A stretch of 25,536 nucleotides of DNA from a virus, in the IMG/VR virus record IMGVR_UViG_3300017987_002072, positions 1 to 25,536 of that record, one strand, 5' to 3'. Position 1 is the first letter of the stretch. Every line of letters starts with the position of its first letter. The position numbers and the translations under genes were made by a program. Of the stretch, positions 15,938-22,106 are shown in pieces. The notes beneath the pieces are model-generated. The model searched no databases. It was not told the DNA's origin and saw nothing but the letters and a program-made list of their open reading frames with translations.

Positions 15938-17490
15938 AGGTACGCTCCAAACGGGTTATCGGCCAGTGCCTCGTCATCCTCCTGGAGGCTGCGAGGTGGT
16001 CGTGAGATACGTTGCTGCTCGGCTTCATACGCCAATGTGGAGGAGGACCACGCCTCCACGTCCCTCTCTTTGACCCCGATCGACGGCGCCGGCGAAGGCC
16101 TCGAGGCCGTCGCATACCGCGTCTCGTCGTACATGTCATCTCCGCCTTCGCCGAAATCATCGGCGTCCAGCTTCAGCACATCCTCCATATCGTCGGGATC
16201 GGTTGTCATGGACTCCAACTGCTCGAAACACTTGCGGTTGCCGTCTGTGTCCATGAACCGGAGCATCGGATCCCACCCGGTGTCGTCGTCCCAGGTGAGG
16301 AACTCGCGGAGATTGTTGAGCCCCATCACCCGCGAAATGTTTGCCTTTATGAGGATGATGCCCTCGTCCATGAACTGATCGGCTATTGAGCGCGTGTTCT
16401 CTCCACGAGCCCTCACTTCCGACCATGCGTCATGGCCGGCAACAATGTAGGCAAGCTTGTCGATCGGCACTTTGCGTTTGATCTGGTCGGCTTGTTGGTA
16501 GGGTTTCTTCCGTAGGCCGGTGATCGTATCGACCTTGAACACCACGCCATCTTCGTTCACAGCGTAGTGGCCGAAACTGAACGGATGCGCGAAGCCCCAG
16601 TCGAATGAGCCGAACTGCATCCAGTGACCGGGGATCTCGAAAGGTTCAACGAAATGTTTCTGCCAGTCGAGCTCGGAAAGCGCCGATCCGGCACCGGCCC
16701 TGAAATCGCCGTCTCGAAGCCAGCTTCTCCAAGGTTCCGGCAACCTGTTCAGTCTCTTCTCGTATCCGGGATCTCGCCGGCGGAGCTCCAGGTTATCGCT
16801 CACCGCGGCTCCCAGGAACACGTAGTCGTCGGGTTCCTCGAATTCGCGGTACCGTCTGTCGATGAACAGCCGCTTGAACCAGAAGTGACCCTGAGATCCA
16901 GGGTTCGACGGGTAGACCACGAACGGCCTCGAGTAGGGAACCGTTGCTCTGAGGCGGTTCGACACGAGCCAGGACACCGCCCACCAACTGTAGTGGGTGG
17001 CTTCTTCGAAGATCATTACGTCGTATTCCGGCCCCTGGTAGACAAACACGTCGTCGTCCTGCTTCAGAAACCCGAAGTACGTGCGCGACTGGTTCGGCCA
17101 CTCCATCACCATGTCGGTGGTGTTGTAGGAGTAGATCCGTTTGCCCTCGTAATGCTCCGGGATCTCCGCCCGGATCTTGTTCACGTGGTTGGCTTTGATC
17201 TCGCCCTTGGTTTTCCGGAAGATGATCGACGTGGATCCGGGCCACATGAGCGCGACAGCGACAGCGAGTCCTCTAGCGAAAAACGACTTCCCGCCACCGG
17301 CCTGCCCGCCAAATCCGATATGTTCGGGGCCATTCTCGTTGGGATCTCTGACGAGAGGAGTGAGGTTGAACGCTTCGAGCTGTTTGGGCTGGAACGCCAC
17401 CAACACACGATCCTGGTCGTGCGCGTCCTTGATCGTGACCACAGCCGAGAGGTGATCGGCAAGATCCTGCGGGCGGGGAAGCCTAGCCAT
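15934..17490 (-). CDS. terL: Terminase large subunit (ATPase and nuclease)
   Basis: Predicted 518-residue packaging motor that translocates and cuts phage DNA at the portal. The Walker A-type loop GGQAGGGKS has its lysine at residue 68. Walker B is YDVMIFEEA at 156-164, with the acidic pair E162/E163. An RNase H-like nuclease follows, with candidate metal ligands D297 (SFDWGF), D354 (AGHDAW) and D455 (DDMYDETRYA). The Ser/Pro-rich C-terminal tail may dock on the portal. I took ATG at 17490 (MARLPRPQ), which overlaps the upstream stop by 8 bp. A longer in-frame extension would lie wholly over the upstream gene and reads unnaturally. All core motifs are intact. Confidence 0.95.
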   Translation of the reverse strand: MARLPRPQDLADHLSAVVTIKDAHDQDRVLVAFQPKQLEAFNLTPLVRDPNENGPEHIGFGGQAGGGKSFFARGLAVAVALMWPGSTSIIFRKTKGEIKANHVNKIRAEIPEHYEGKRIYSYNTTDMVMEWPNQSRTYFGFLKQDDDVFVYQGPEYDVMIFEEATHYSWWAVSWLVSNRLRATVPYSRPFVVYPSNPGSQGHFWFKRLFIDRRYREFEEPDDYVFLGAAVSDNLELRRRDPGYEKRLNRLPEPWRSWLRDGDFRAGAGSALSELDWQKHFVEPFEIPGHWMQFGSFDWGFAHPFSFGHYAVNEDGVVFKVDTITGLRKKPYQQADQIKRKVPIDKLAYIVAGHDAWSEVRARGENTRSIADQFMDEGIILIKANISRVMGLNNLREFLTWDDDTGWDPMLRFMDTDGNRKCFEQLESMTTDPDDMEDVLKLDADDFGEGGDDMYDETRYATASRPSPAPSIGVKERDVEAWSSSTLAYEAEQQRISRPPRSLQEDDEALADNPFGAYL

Positions 17491-17722
17491 CGAACAGCTC
17501 GGCAATCGGTGATGGCCTGAGAAGGTCTTCGAGATATCCGCGCTCGACCTCTGCCCAAGACGCATCGCCAGAGTTTTCTGGAAAATCCGGAACCGGCCCT
17601 TCGTCCTTGAAACGCCAGCCGGGATACCCCGGCACAGGCTTCCCAAACGTCTGATCCCACCTGTGGCCGAGCTCCTCCTCGGTGCACTTCACCAGCGGTC
17701 GGCGCCGAGAGCCCTTGCTCAT
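17483..17722 (-). CDS. Small protein upstream of terL
   Basis: Predicted 79-residue protein. It opens MSKGSRRRPLVKCTEEELGH, then has an aromatic, Pro/Gly-rich stretch (GKPVPGYPGWRFKDEGPVPD) and an acidic helical end (AEVERGYLEDLLRP). It overlaps the upstream mini-gene by ATGA and the terL start by 8 bp. Direct coupling to terL makes a packaging role plausible (for example a small terminase or terminase-associated factor), but the sequence does not show a DNA-binding motif. Confidence 0.6.
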   Translation of the reverse strand: MSKGSRRRPLVKCTEEELGHRWDQTFGKPVPGYPGWRFKDEGPVPDFPENSGDASWAEVERGYLEDLLRPSPIAELFDG

Positions 17723-17871
17723 TTCTTCTTCGCGTCCTTGACGTTGGCGTACAGGGCCTTCAAATGCTTCTGCGCTTTGTGGGCGTTCTCGTGCTCCCCG
17801 CCAGGCACCAACTCGATCTTCCCGTCCTCGTGGACCTTGTACACCCGTCTACCGATTCGTCTGTACGGCAC
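17719..17871 (-). CDS. 50-residue basic protein of a common phage mini-protein type
   Basis: GTG-started frame of 50 residues: MPYRRIGRRVYKVHEDGKIE, then a Gly/His stretch and a basic helix ending HLKALYANVKDAKKK. Short phage proteins that start MPY-x-x-x-G-x-x-V and end with a KA-x-x-HLRALYANV-like helix are familiar in many tailed phages near packaging or structural genes, with unknown role. The stop overlaps the next ATG as ATGA, which supports translation. The start lies 23 bp inside the upstream gene. Confidence 0.65.
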   Translation of the reverse strand: MPYRRIGRRVYKVHEDGKIELVPGGEHENAHKAQKHLKALYANVKDAKKK

Positions 17872-18046
17872 GTTTCACCATCCGGATATCGTTTCGCGTG
17901 CACTCCACCCGCTCACCGTCCTCAAATTCAATCAACACCCGGCTACTCACGCCGTCAGGGTTCCGGTACAGCCAATCCACCACACGGCACAAGTCGTTCT
18001 GGCGCGGCCCCTTCCGAAGCCAGTAGTAGCGGAATTCGCTAGACAC
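17849..18046 (-). CDS. Small beta-type hypothetical protein
   Basis: Predicted 65-residue protein. I chose GTG (SSEFRYYWLRKGPRQ) because it overlaps the upstream stop in a tight coupling. Longer readings would overlap the upstream Cys-rich gene. Strand-like segments DLCRVVDWLYRNPDG and SSRVLIEFEDGERVECTRND suggest a small beta barrel with an Asp/Glu-Gly turn. It has two cysteines but no zinc pattern. Unknown function. Confidence 0.6.
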   Translation of the reverse strand: MSSEFRYYWLRKGPRQNDLCRVVDWLYRNPDGVSSRVLIEFEDGERVECTRNDIRMVKRAVQTNR

Positions 18047-18257
18047 GGTTCTCGTCGATCTTGTGATCGCCGCACCAGTCGGTTGGATATACCGCAGGGA
18101 ACCCCGCGATTGCCGGCGCGTGACGCCTACACCTCCCAATCGGCGCCCTCATGGCCTCGTACCCTTCACGTCCTTTCGGCACATACCATATGCACGTGCG
18201 GCACAGCATACTCTCTGCACGGCGTTCCCAGTTGTCCTGTTTACTTCCCTCACTCAT
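18039..18257 (-). CDS. Cys/His mini-protein (putative zinc finger)
   Basis: Predicted 72-residue protein. ATG at 18257 has a GAGGAGT site and overlaps the upstream stop as ATGA. Candidate zinc ligands are C-x2-C at about 19-22 (MLCRTCIWYVPKG), then GRCRRHAP and DWCGDHK near the C-terminus. A paired knuckle with two Cys followed by Cys and Cys/His is common in phage DNA- or protein-binding mini-proteins. Function unknown. It belongs to a run of Cys-rich genes here. Confidence 0.65.
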   Translation of the reverse strand: MSEGSKQDNWERRAESMLCRTCIWYVPKGREGYEAMRAPIGRCRRHAPAIAGFPAVYPTDWCGDHKIDENRV

Positions 18258-18574
18258 ACGAAACTCCTCTCGGCCTCGTATATCTCGCGGTACAGCTTCG
18301 ACGTGCAGTGCGGGCAAAAGCCATACGTCTCCATGAACAACCTCTCGCCCAACTGGTGATAATCGGTGTGTACCTGAGCACAGGCAGGGAAAGCGCGGTC
18401 GTCGTCGTGGCGAAGCCCATGATCCTCGTGCGATGCCTGGACCTTGCCGACGCACTGGTGAAATGGGTTCACGAGCATAAGCCTCCATTTCCGCGAACTC
18501 ATTGGACGCTCGCGTGCGGCGCACGGCTTCAACCTCAGCCACGCCAGATACTCCTCATCAACGACGTTTGGCAT
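18254..18574 (-). CDS. HNH-like / DUF968-type small nuclease candidate
   Basis: Predicted 106-residue protein. ATG at 18574 with GAGG five bases upstream is preferred; a longer reading covers the upstream Zn mini-gene. The order EEYLAWLRLKPC, then QCVGKVQASHEDHG, DDDRAFPACAQVHTDYHQLG and CPHC follows the phage pattern YL-x-W-x-R-x-x-PC...C-x-x-x-V-x-AHH...DD...PLC-x-x-HH-x-x-x-H-x-G of HNH-related proteins (DUF968/NinG-like). The usual AHH is here ASH-x-x-H, and the first Cys pair is incomplete, so activity is uncertain. In several phages an HNH protein near the terminase is needed for end cutting; such a role here is inference. Confidence 0.55.
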   Translation of the reverse strand: MPNVVDEEYLAWLRLKPCAARERPMSSRKWRLMLVNPFHQCVGKVQASHEDHGLRHDDDRAFPACAQVHTDYHQLGERLFMETYGFCPHCTSKLYREIYEAERSFV

Positions 18575-18722
18575 GTTGCCTCTGGAGCTCGCGAAGGGCC
18601 ACACGCTGACGCTTGCCAAGTAAATCGTGCTCAGGGTGCGCTCGGTAGTAACAGTGAGGTGAGTGGTAACCCCACAGCCCTCCACATTCCGAGCACTCGG
18701 TCGCGTTGACTGTGCGCTTCAA
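18558..18722 (-). CDS. 54-residue zinc-knuckle mini-protein with TTG start
   Basis: A TTG start preceded by GGAGAGG gives 54 residues: MKRTVNATECSECGGLWGYH, then SPHCYYRAHPEH and a basic helix ending RQHAKRR. Candidate ligands are C-x2-C at 10/13 and the later Cys/His set (H20, C24, H29, H32). The frame fills the otherwise empty stretch between the methyltransferase and the HNH-like gene. It overlaps the latter by 17 bp. Good zinc spacing and a ribosome-binding site support it, but the rare start codon lowers certainty. Confidence 0.55.
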   Translation of the reverse strand: MKRTVNATECSECGGLWGYHSPHCYYRAHPEHDLLGKRQRVALRELQRQHAKRR

Positions 18723-18778
18723 TCGAGGTCCTCTCCGTAAGAAACCAAGCAGCCTGCACCACCTAACGACGTTTGGCA
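18560..18778. repeat. 14-bp direct repeat at two gene ends
   Basis: The word AACGACGTTTGGCA occurs at 18560-18573 and again at 18765-18778, 205 bp apart. Each copy encodes the last residues (A-K-R-R) of a minus-strand gene: the TTG mini-gene and the methyltransferase. The two copies bracket the mini-gene. A shorter match (CGTTTGGCAGC) lies at the end of the next upstream gene near 19520. Confidence 0.7.
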
Positions 18779-19509
18779 GCAGGCACCTCCAGAAGCGCGA
18801 CCTTCACGGCCTTCGCGATTGCCCGACCCATCGAAAGGGGAACGCCATTGCCAATCATTTGACGCTTTGCGGTCATGGTGAACGCCGTAGTGTCAAGCAT
18901 GTCACGGGGAAAACCTTGCCGCTCAAGCATGTCTCCCACGGACAAACGGCGCCCCTCGTGGGGCGCCGCCCCTCCGGTTTGGTTTGGGCGTTTCTTTGTT
19001 TTCCCGCTACCACCGATCGCCACCGGCTGCTCTCGTGCGTCACACACAACAGACGGGTATTGTGCTGGCAGTTTCGTCGCGACCGGCAAATCAAGGGACG
19101 ACAACCCCGCCCACCAGAAGCGGCGTGTCCGACTTGTAAACCCGCCGCAATCAACATCTCGAACTGTCGCCCAACCGACAGCGCCTAAAGGCGTCGGAGC
19201 GTCAGCAACGTTCTCCATCACCCACCAACGCGGCTGTGCTTCAGCGACTATACGCTCAAATTCAGGAATTAAATCGGGCGCCACACGATACCCTTGCGCT
19301 CGAATCATGTGCACCAGCCGACTAAACGCCTGACATGGTGGCCCCCCTATCACACCATCAAACTTCCCCGCTGGTGGATGAAACCTCCGAATATCCCCAC
19401 CCCAAAGTAGGTCTGGACCCCGCACAAGACAGAACCCCTCCTCCTCAAACGCCATATCCAGGAGGCCGATACCCGGAAAGAGGGAAAGCACCAACGAAAC
19501 ACCTTCCAT
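18763..19509 (-). CDS. DNA cytosine-5 methyltransferase (orphan, compact)
   Basis: Predicted 248-residue enzyme that transfers a methyl group from S-adenosylmethionine to cytosine C5. Motif I is SLFPGIGLLDMAF (9-21). The catalytic cysteine lies in GGPPCQAFSR (about C59). The ENV motif is at 99-101, the QxRxR-type motif VIII is TSRTRRFWW (125-133), and the motif X region is QMIGNGVPLSMGRAIAKAV. At 248 residues it is shorter than typical bacterial enzymes, with a small target-recognition region, as often seen in phages. No restriction enzyme neighbours it, so protection of phage DNA from host restriction is the likely role. It overlaps the upstream gene by TAATG. Confidence 0.9.
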   Translation of the reverse strand: MEGVSLVLSLFPGIGLLDMAFEEEGFCLVRGPDLLWGGDIRRFHPPAGKFDGVIGGPPCQAFSRLVHMIRAQGYRVAPDLIPEFERIVAEAQPRWWVMENVADAPTPLGAVGWATVRDVDCGGFTSRTRRFWWAGLSSLDLPVATKLPAQYPSVVCDAREQPVAIGGSGKTKKRPNQTGGAAPHEGRRLSVGDMLERQGFPRDMLDTTAFTMTAKRQMIGNGVPLSMGRAIAKAVKVALLEVPAAKRR

Positions 19510-19808
19510 TACCGACCACCTCGTTTGGCAGCTTCACCCTCCAATCGCTTCAACGTCTGGAGATAGTCGATCTCGAACCGCGCTCGCTCCAACATCATGT
19601 AACACGTGAGAGGACGGTTCACCGGACCCTTCAATCCGAACTGACCCGTGTTCTCGTCCCACATGATGACCAACCGCTCCATCATCCTGTACGACTCGGG
19701 CATCTCCTCGGCCTGCTCGCCGCAATGACACATCACCCGCTGCCCCGGAGGAGCCTCACCCTCCTCCTTACACTTCGGGCATACGTAAATCCGCCTCTCG
19801 TCAGCCAT
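19509..19808 (-). CDS. Zinc-ribbon protein upstream of the methyltransferase
   Basis: Predicted 99-residue protein. I chose ATG at 19808 (MADERRIYVCPKCKEEGEAP) with GAGGTGAGGT just before it; a longer frame would overlap the upstream mini-gene. CPKC and CHCGEQ near residues 10-37 form a plausible zinc ribbon. A helical remainder follows (ERLVIMWDENTGQFGLKG, then CYMMLERARFEIDYLQTLKR). It is directly coupled to the methyltransferase start. Unknown function, possibly nucleic-acid binding. Confidence 0.7.
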   Translation of the reverse strand: MADERRIYVCPKCKEEGEAPPGQRVMCHCGEQAEEMPESYRMMERLVIMWDENTGQFGLKGPVNRPLTCYMMLERARFEIDYLQTLKRLEGEAAKRGGR

Positions 19809-19812
19809 TACC

Positions 19813-19944
19813 TCACCTCGTCGGCACCGCGTCAGTGTACGAACCGCACTTCGGACACCGCTCATACTTGCCCCATAACGCACGGTCACTCTTCATCCGC
19901 ACAAACCACCGGCAATGCTCGCAAAACAACCGGAAATACTTCAC
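19813..19944 (-). CDS. 43-residue zinc-ribbon mini-protein
   Basis: A GTG start gives 43 residues: MKYFRLFCEHCRWFVRMKSD, then YERCPKCGSYTDAVPTR. CEHC and CPKCG are the two halves of a minimal four-Cys zinc ribbon, common among tiny phage proteins. An in-frame stop lies two codons before the GTG, so no longer form exists. The GAGG upstream is closer to the start than usual. It ends four bases before the next gene's start. Confidence 0.6.
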   Translation of the reverse strand: MKYFRLFCEHCRWFVRMKSDRALWGKYERCPKCGSYTDAVPTR

Positions 19945-19960
19945 ACCTCAGCTTCGGCAC

Positions 19961-20095
19961 TCAAAGGCCGACTCGCCAGCCTTGATGGTTGGCGTAACGG
20001 CGATAGCAAGCCTGCATCAAAACCCAGGCACCACGCACGATGATCACCCATACCGCAACTGCTGGCACAAGCTTAAAAGCGACGTCGTCAATCAT
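19961..20095 (-). CDS. 44-residue single-span membrane mini-protein
   Basis: ATG at 20095 with a strong GAGGAGGT site gives 44 residues. Residues about 7-28 (FKLVPAVAVWVIIVRGAWVL) form one membrane helix, followed by a basic, aromatic tail (YRRYANHQGWRVGL). The start overlaps the upstream stop by 8 bp. It could be a holin-like, exclusion or regulatory micro-protein; nothing identifies which. Confidence 0.6.
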   Translation of the reverse strand: MIDDVAFKLVPAVAVWVIIVRGAWVLMQACYRRYANHQGWRVGL

Positions 20096-20399
20096 TGGAT
20101 ACCTCCTCCTCAACCCCCGTGTTCTGACCCGCCTCGCCAGGGCCCCCCTCTCCCTCCAGATCCACCGTGTCCCCCACATCACTCATCACATTCACCGGAC
20201 CATCGTGCATGTGACGCACTATCGCCTCCGTACCCTCGTCCGGACCCCCCTTACTCATCGCCACTACCATCCGCTGGAAATCGTCACTCTCCAACGTCTC
20301 TCCACCTACCGGCGCACCCATGCTCGTTACATAGTCGATCCGCACCGACCCACCATCCAAACGACGGAAACGCACGTTCCTACCCTGAAAGACCTGCAT
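20088..20399 (-). CDS. Acidic hypothetical protein
   Basis: Predicted 103-residue soluble protein with a GAGGAGG ribosome-binding site. The N-terminal half looks like a small beta fold (GRNVRFRRLDGGSVRIDYVT). The C-terminal half is Gly/Glu/Asp-rich and probably disordered (GDTVDLEGEGGPGEAGQNTG). It has no cysteines, unlike many neighbours. Unknown function. Confidence 0.65.
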   Translation of the reverse strand: MQVFQGRNVRFRRLDGGSVRIDYVTSMGAPVGGETLESDDFQRMVVAMSKGGPDEGTEAIVRHMHDGPVNVMSDVGDTVDLEGEGGPGEAGQNTGVEEEVSND

Positions 20400-20421
20400 A
20401 ACTGCCTCCTCACCTTTTTAG

Positions 20422-20460
20422 GCGAAAAAAATTCGCGGCTAGGGTCCTACATTGGGACCC
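20422..20460 (-). terminator. Hairpin pair with a T7 run, possible terminator or attenuator
   Basis: In the 86-bp gap after the first late gene, the minus strand reads GGGTCC, a 7-base loop, GGACCC, then a short GC spacer and GCGAA-TTTTT-TTCGC. The seven Ts fall about 10 bases after the first stem, further than in a standard terminator. It may partly terminate transcription or mark a packaging/processing site. The next gene's ribosome-binding site lies just downstream. Confidence 0.4.
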
Positions 20461-20485
20461 CGGACGAACGACCACCCTTTTCTTG

Positions 20486-21118
20486 CTACCCCCCGTCGGT
20501 TTCCTCGATGGCGTCGGTGGCTTGCGTCTTGGCGTGACCGGGGTGTGCTCCGTGGATCGTCACCTGGATGGGCTCGGTGTCCTTCTTGGTGCCGATCGGT
20601 GACTTCTCGATGCCGGCGATCTTGCGGATAGCGTCCACGATGGCCAGTCGTTGGGCATCAGTTGCTGCGGGCTGCGTCATCCATACTGGCTCACCACACT
20701 CGGGACACACCGCATGGGCATCACACTTGCCACACCTGGCAGGCACCGGCTCGACTCCATCAAACCGCTCGATCATAACACGCACCATCCTGCCGAGCTC
20801 CGTCCTGGCCAACTCGCGCAACTCCTCATCCAACGCAGCCCGACCACTACTCGCCCGGTTACCCGGCACCCCACCACGCAACAGCTTGCCATGCCCATGA
20901 GAAGGCGTCTCCATAGGAGGCAACACACCCAACGCCTCAGCCTCCTCGACACACTTGGCCCGACGCGGAGCACTCTTACGGAGCGCACGCAGCTCAGAGA
21001 GCCGTCTCTTGCTCCCTGGTTTGGGCAGAGCTCGGCCTGTTTCGGGGTCACGCAGTGTTCCGATGGACGGATCGAAGATGATCGGTTTGGAGGTGGGTGT
21101 TGGTTGGTCGTCTTGCAT
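20486..21118 (-). CDS. Zn-finger protein, candidate small terminase or DNA-binding factor
   Basis: Predicted 210-residue protein, first gene of the minus-strand late operon. The N-terminal third is Pro/Arg/Lys-rich. A segment reading GHGKLLRGGVPGNRASSGR, then an Ala/Glu/Leu-rich helix, resembles the G-x-L-x-x-G-x-PGN-x-x-x-GR openings of some putative phage DNA-binding or small-terminase-like proteins. A zinc knuckle follows (CGKCDAHAVCPECGEPVW, about 127-144), then a helix DAQRLAIVDAIRKIAGIEK. The assignment is tentative. No ribosome-binding site precedes its ATG, and the message may be leaderless. Confidence 0.55.
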   Translation of the reverse strand: MQDDQPTPTSKPIIFDPSIGTLRDPETGRALPKPGSKRRLSELRALRKSAPRRAKCVEEAEALGVLPPMETPSHGHGKLLRGGVPGNRASSGRAALDEELRELARTELGRMVRVMIERFDGVEPVPARCGKCDAHAVCPECGEPVWMTQPAATDAQRLAIVDAIRKIAGIEKSPIGTKKDTEPIQVTIHGAHPGHAKTQATDAIEETDGG

Positions 21119-21125
21119 GGATGCG

Positions 21126-21155
21126 AGGTTAGTGGTTTCGGGGTGTTTTGGTCAA
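21126..21155 (-). promoter_or_regulatory. Putative sigma70-like promoter for the late operon
   Basis: On the minus strand TTGACC and TAACCT are separated by 18 bases. The predicted transcription start falls about one base before the ATG of the first late gene. No Shine-Dalgarno precedes that ATG, so a leaderless mRNA is possible. Confidence 0.45.
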
Positions 21156-21172
21156 ACTGGTCCCTCCAAAAT

Positions 21173-21189
21173 GGTTGCGCCACGCAACT
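21173..21189. promoter_or_regulatory. Palindromic operator, copy 1
   Basis: GGTTGCG-CCA-CGCAACT is an inverted repeat (six perfect pairs, 3-bp centre). It lies between the divergent promoters, 6 bp before the plus-strand -35. The same palindrome recurs at 22031-22047. A dimeric repressor or activator is the likely ligand. Confidence 0.6.
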
Positions 21190-21195
21190 TGGGGC

Positions 21196-21224
21196 TTGAC
21201 ACCACGGCTCCGCCGTGCTACCCT
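21196..21224 (+). promoter_or_regulatory. Plus-strand promoter 1 with extended -10
   Basis: A consensus TTGACA is followed after 17 bp by TACCCT. TG stands one base before the -10, forming an extended -10. The predicted start is near 21231, giving a leader of about 70 bases before the first gene of the island. Confidence 0.65.
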
Positions 21225-21298
21225 ACCCTACAGCCCACCCTCGGGCGACGGCGACAGTCCACGGCCGGCAGACAGTGGACAGACACGACGGAGGCAGT

Positions 21299-21694
21299 AT
21301 GTCACTCACCAAGCAGCAGCTCCTCGATGCCGACCTCGGCGACCCCAAGACCTACCGTATCACTCGTGATGGCGATCGCGACATCCAGTGTAAGGGATGG
21401 GAGATAGGTACAGGCAGCACGTACGATGCGATGCGATCCACGACGCGGTGGACGACAGTCACCATCTACCTCACCACGGGCGGTAATCTCGTGACGCAGC
21501 GCGGCTCGATCACGCAGTGGCAGGGTGAGGATGACCACTATGCCGCTGCGATCCACCGCGAGCCTGCCGACGCACTCGCATGGCTGGTGGCGGATGGCGG
21601 CGACTACCTCGGCCCGGCTAGCAAAGAGGCATGGGAAGAGGCGTGCACGACGGTCCCAGCCCTCGAGGACCACGACACCGAGCTCGTAGACTAG
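21299..21694 (+). CDS. First gene of the plus-strand island, hypothetical
   Basis: Predicted 131-residue soluble protein. ATG at 21299 follows GGAGG; an upstream in-frame ATG lies inside the promoter region. It opens MSLTKQQLLDADLGDPKTYR. A beta-rich middle follows (TRWTTVTIYLTTGGNLVTQR), then an acidic helical end (ASKEAWEEACTTVP). The WEEACT and AWLVADGG segments suggest a compact alpha/beta fold, but I recognise no family. Its own strong promoter and leading position fit an early gene. Confidence 0.75.
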   Translation: MSLTKQQLLDADLGDPKTYRITRDGDRDIQCKGWEIGTGSTYDAMRSTTRWTTVTIYLTTGGNLVTQRGSITQWQGEDDHYAAAIHREPADALAWLVADGGDYLGPASKEAWEEACTTVPALEDHDTELVD

Positions 21695-21716
21695 CCTCTA
21701 TCACAGGAGAGACAAG

Positions 21717-21965
21717 ATGATCACCCCACGATTTACCCTCAGGCGCGTTGACGATCATATCGACATTATCAACCACAGAGGCACGATAGTCGCCATGCTC
21801 GTCGACGGCCAAGAGCAGATCTGCCACGATCCATACGCCGACTCATACGCGCTACTCATGGACGAGCCCGCCACCGACTGGCCGCAGGCGATCATAGACG
21901 CGGGCTTGGATATAGACACCATCCGGACCATCGACTCGATGCCCGTACCCGACATTACCATCTAA
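21717..21965 (+). CDS. Small acidic protein, second island gene
   Basis: Predicted 82-residue protein with an AGGAGAG site. An N-terminal beta hairpin (FTLRRVDDHIDIINHRGTIV) is followed by an acidic helical part (ADSYALLMDEPATDWPQAII) and a hydrophobic tail. It is highly acidic, as are many phage proteins that mimic DNA, though that is speculation. It ends 20 bp before a terminator hairpin, so it closes the first transcript. Confidence 0.7.
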   Translation: MITPRFTLRRVDDHIDIINHRGTIVAMLVDGQEQICHDPYADSYALLMDEPATDWPQAIIDAGLDIDTIRTIDSMPVPDITI

Positions 21966-21985
21966 CCTCTCTCTCCTCCACCTTC

Positions 21986-22012
21986 AGAGCCCGGAGCAGT
22001 CAGCCGGGCTCT
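21986..22012 (+). terminator. Rho-independent-type terminator
   Basis: A perfect 9-bp stem (AGAGCCCGG / CCGGGCTCT) with a 9-base loop is followed by TGTTGTAT, a short imperfect T tract. It stands between the second island gene and the next promoter. Confidence 0.7.
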
Positions 22013-22030
22013 TGTTGTATCCCCTCCTAT

Positions 22031-22061
22031 GGTTGCGCTACGCAACCAACTGTGCTATTAT
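22031..22061 (+). promoter_or_regulatory. Promoter 2 with overlapping operator copy 2
   Basis: The perfect palindrome GGTTGCG-CTA-CGCAACC (22031-22047) covers a weak -35 (TTGCGC). After 17 bp comes TATTAT with TG one base before it (extended -10). A protein bound here would block RNA polymerase. The predicted start is near 22068, about 40 bases before the next gene. Confidence 0.65.
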
Positions 22062-22106
22062 CCATGTGGAGGTAGTTGCAGGACGACAATAGACAAGGAG
22101 GATATC

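Noticed and set aside
16624-17520. 298-codon plus-strand frame opposite terL
   Set aside because: TerL motifs on the minus strand are complete, so this frame is only a shadow.
17491-17646. 52-residue N-terminal extension of the large terminase
   Set aside because: It would lie fully over the upstream gene, has no ribosome-binding site, and reads as Arg/Ser-rich unnatural protein. The ATG at 17490 with coupling to the upstream stop is better.
17663-18709. 348-codon plus-strand frame
   Set aside because: It lies opposite a chain of small minus-strand genes linked by start/stop overlaps and ribosome-binding sites. The product is His/Pro/Arg-rich and looks random.
19335-20401. Two long Pro/His/Ser-rich plus-strand frames
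   Set aside because: They arise from the C-rich complement of several small minus-strand genes with good ribosome-binding sites and zinc motifs.
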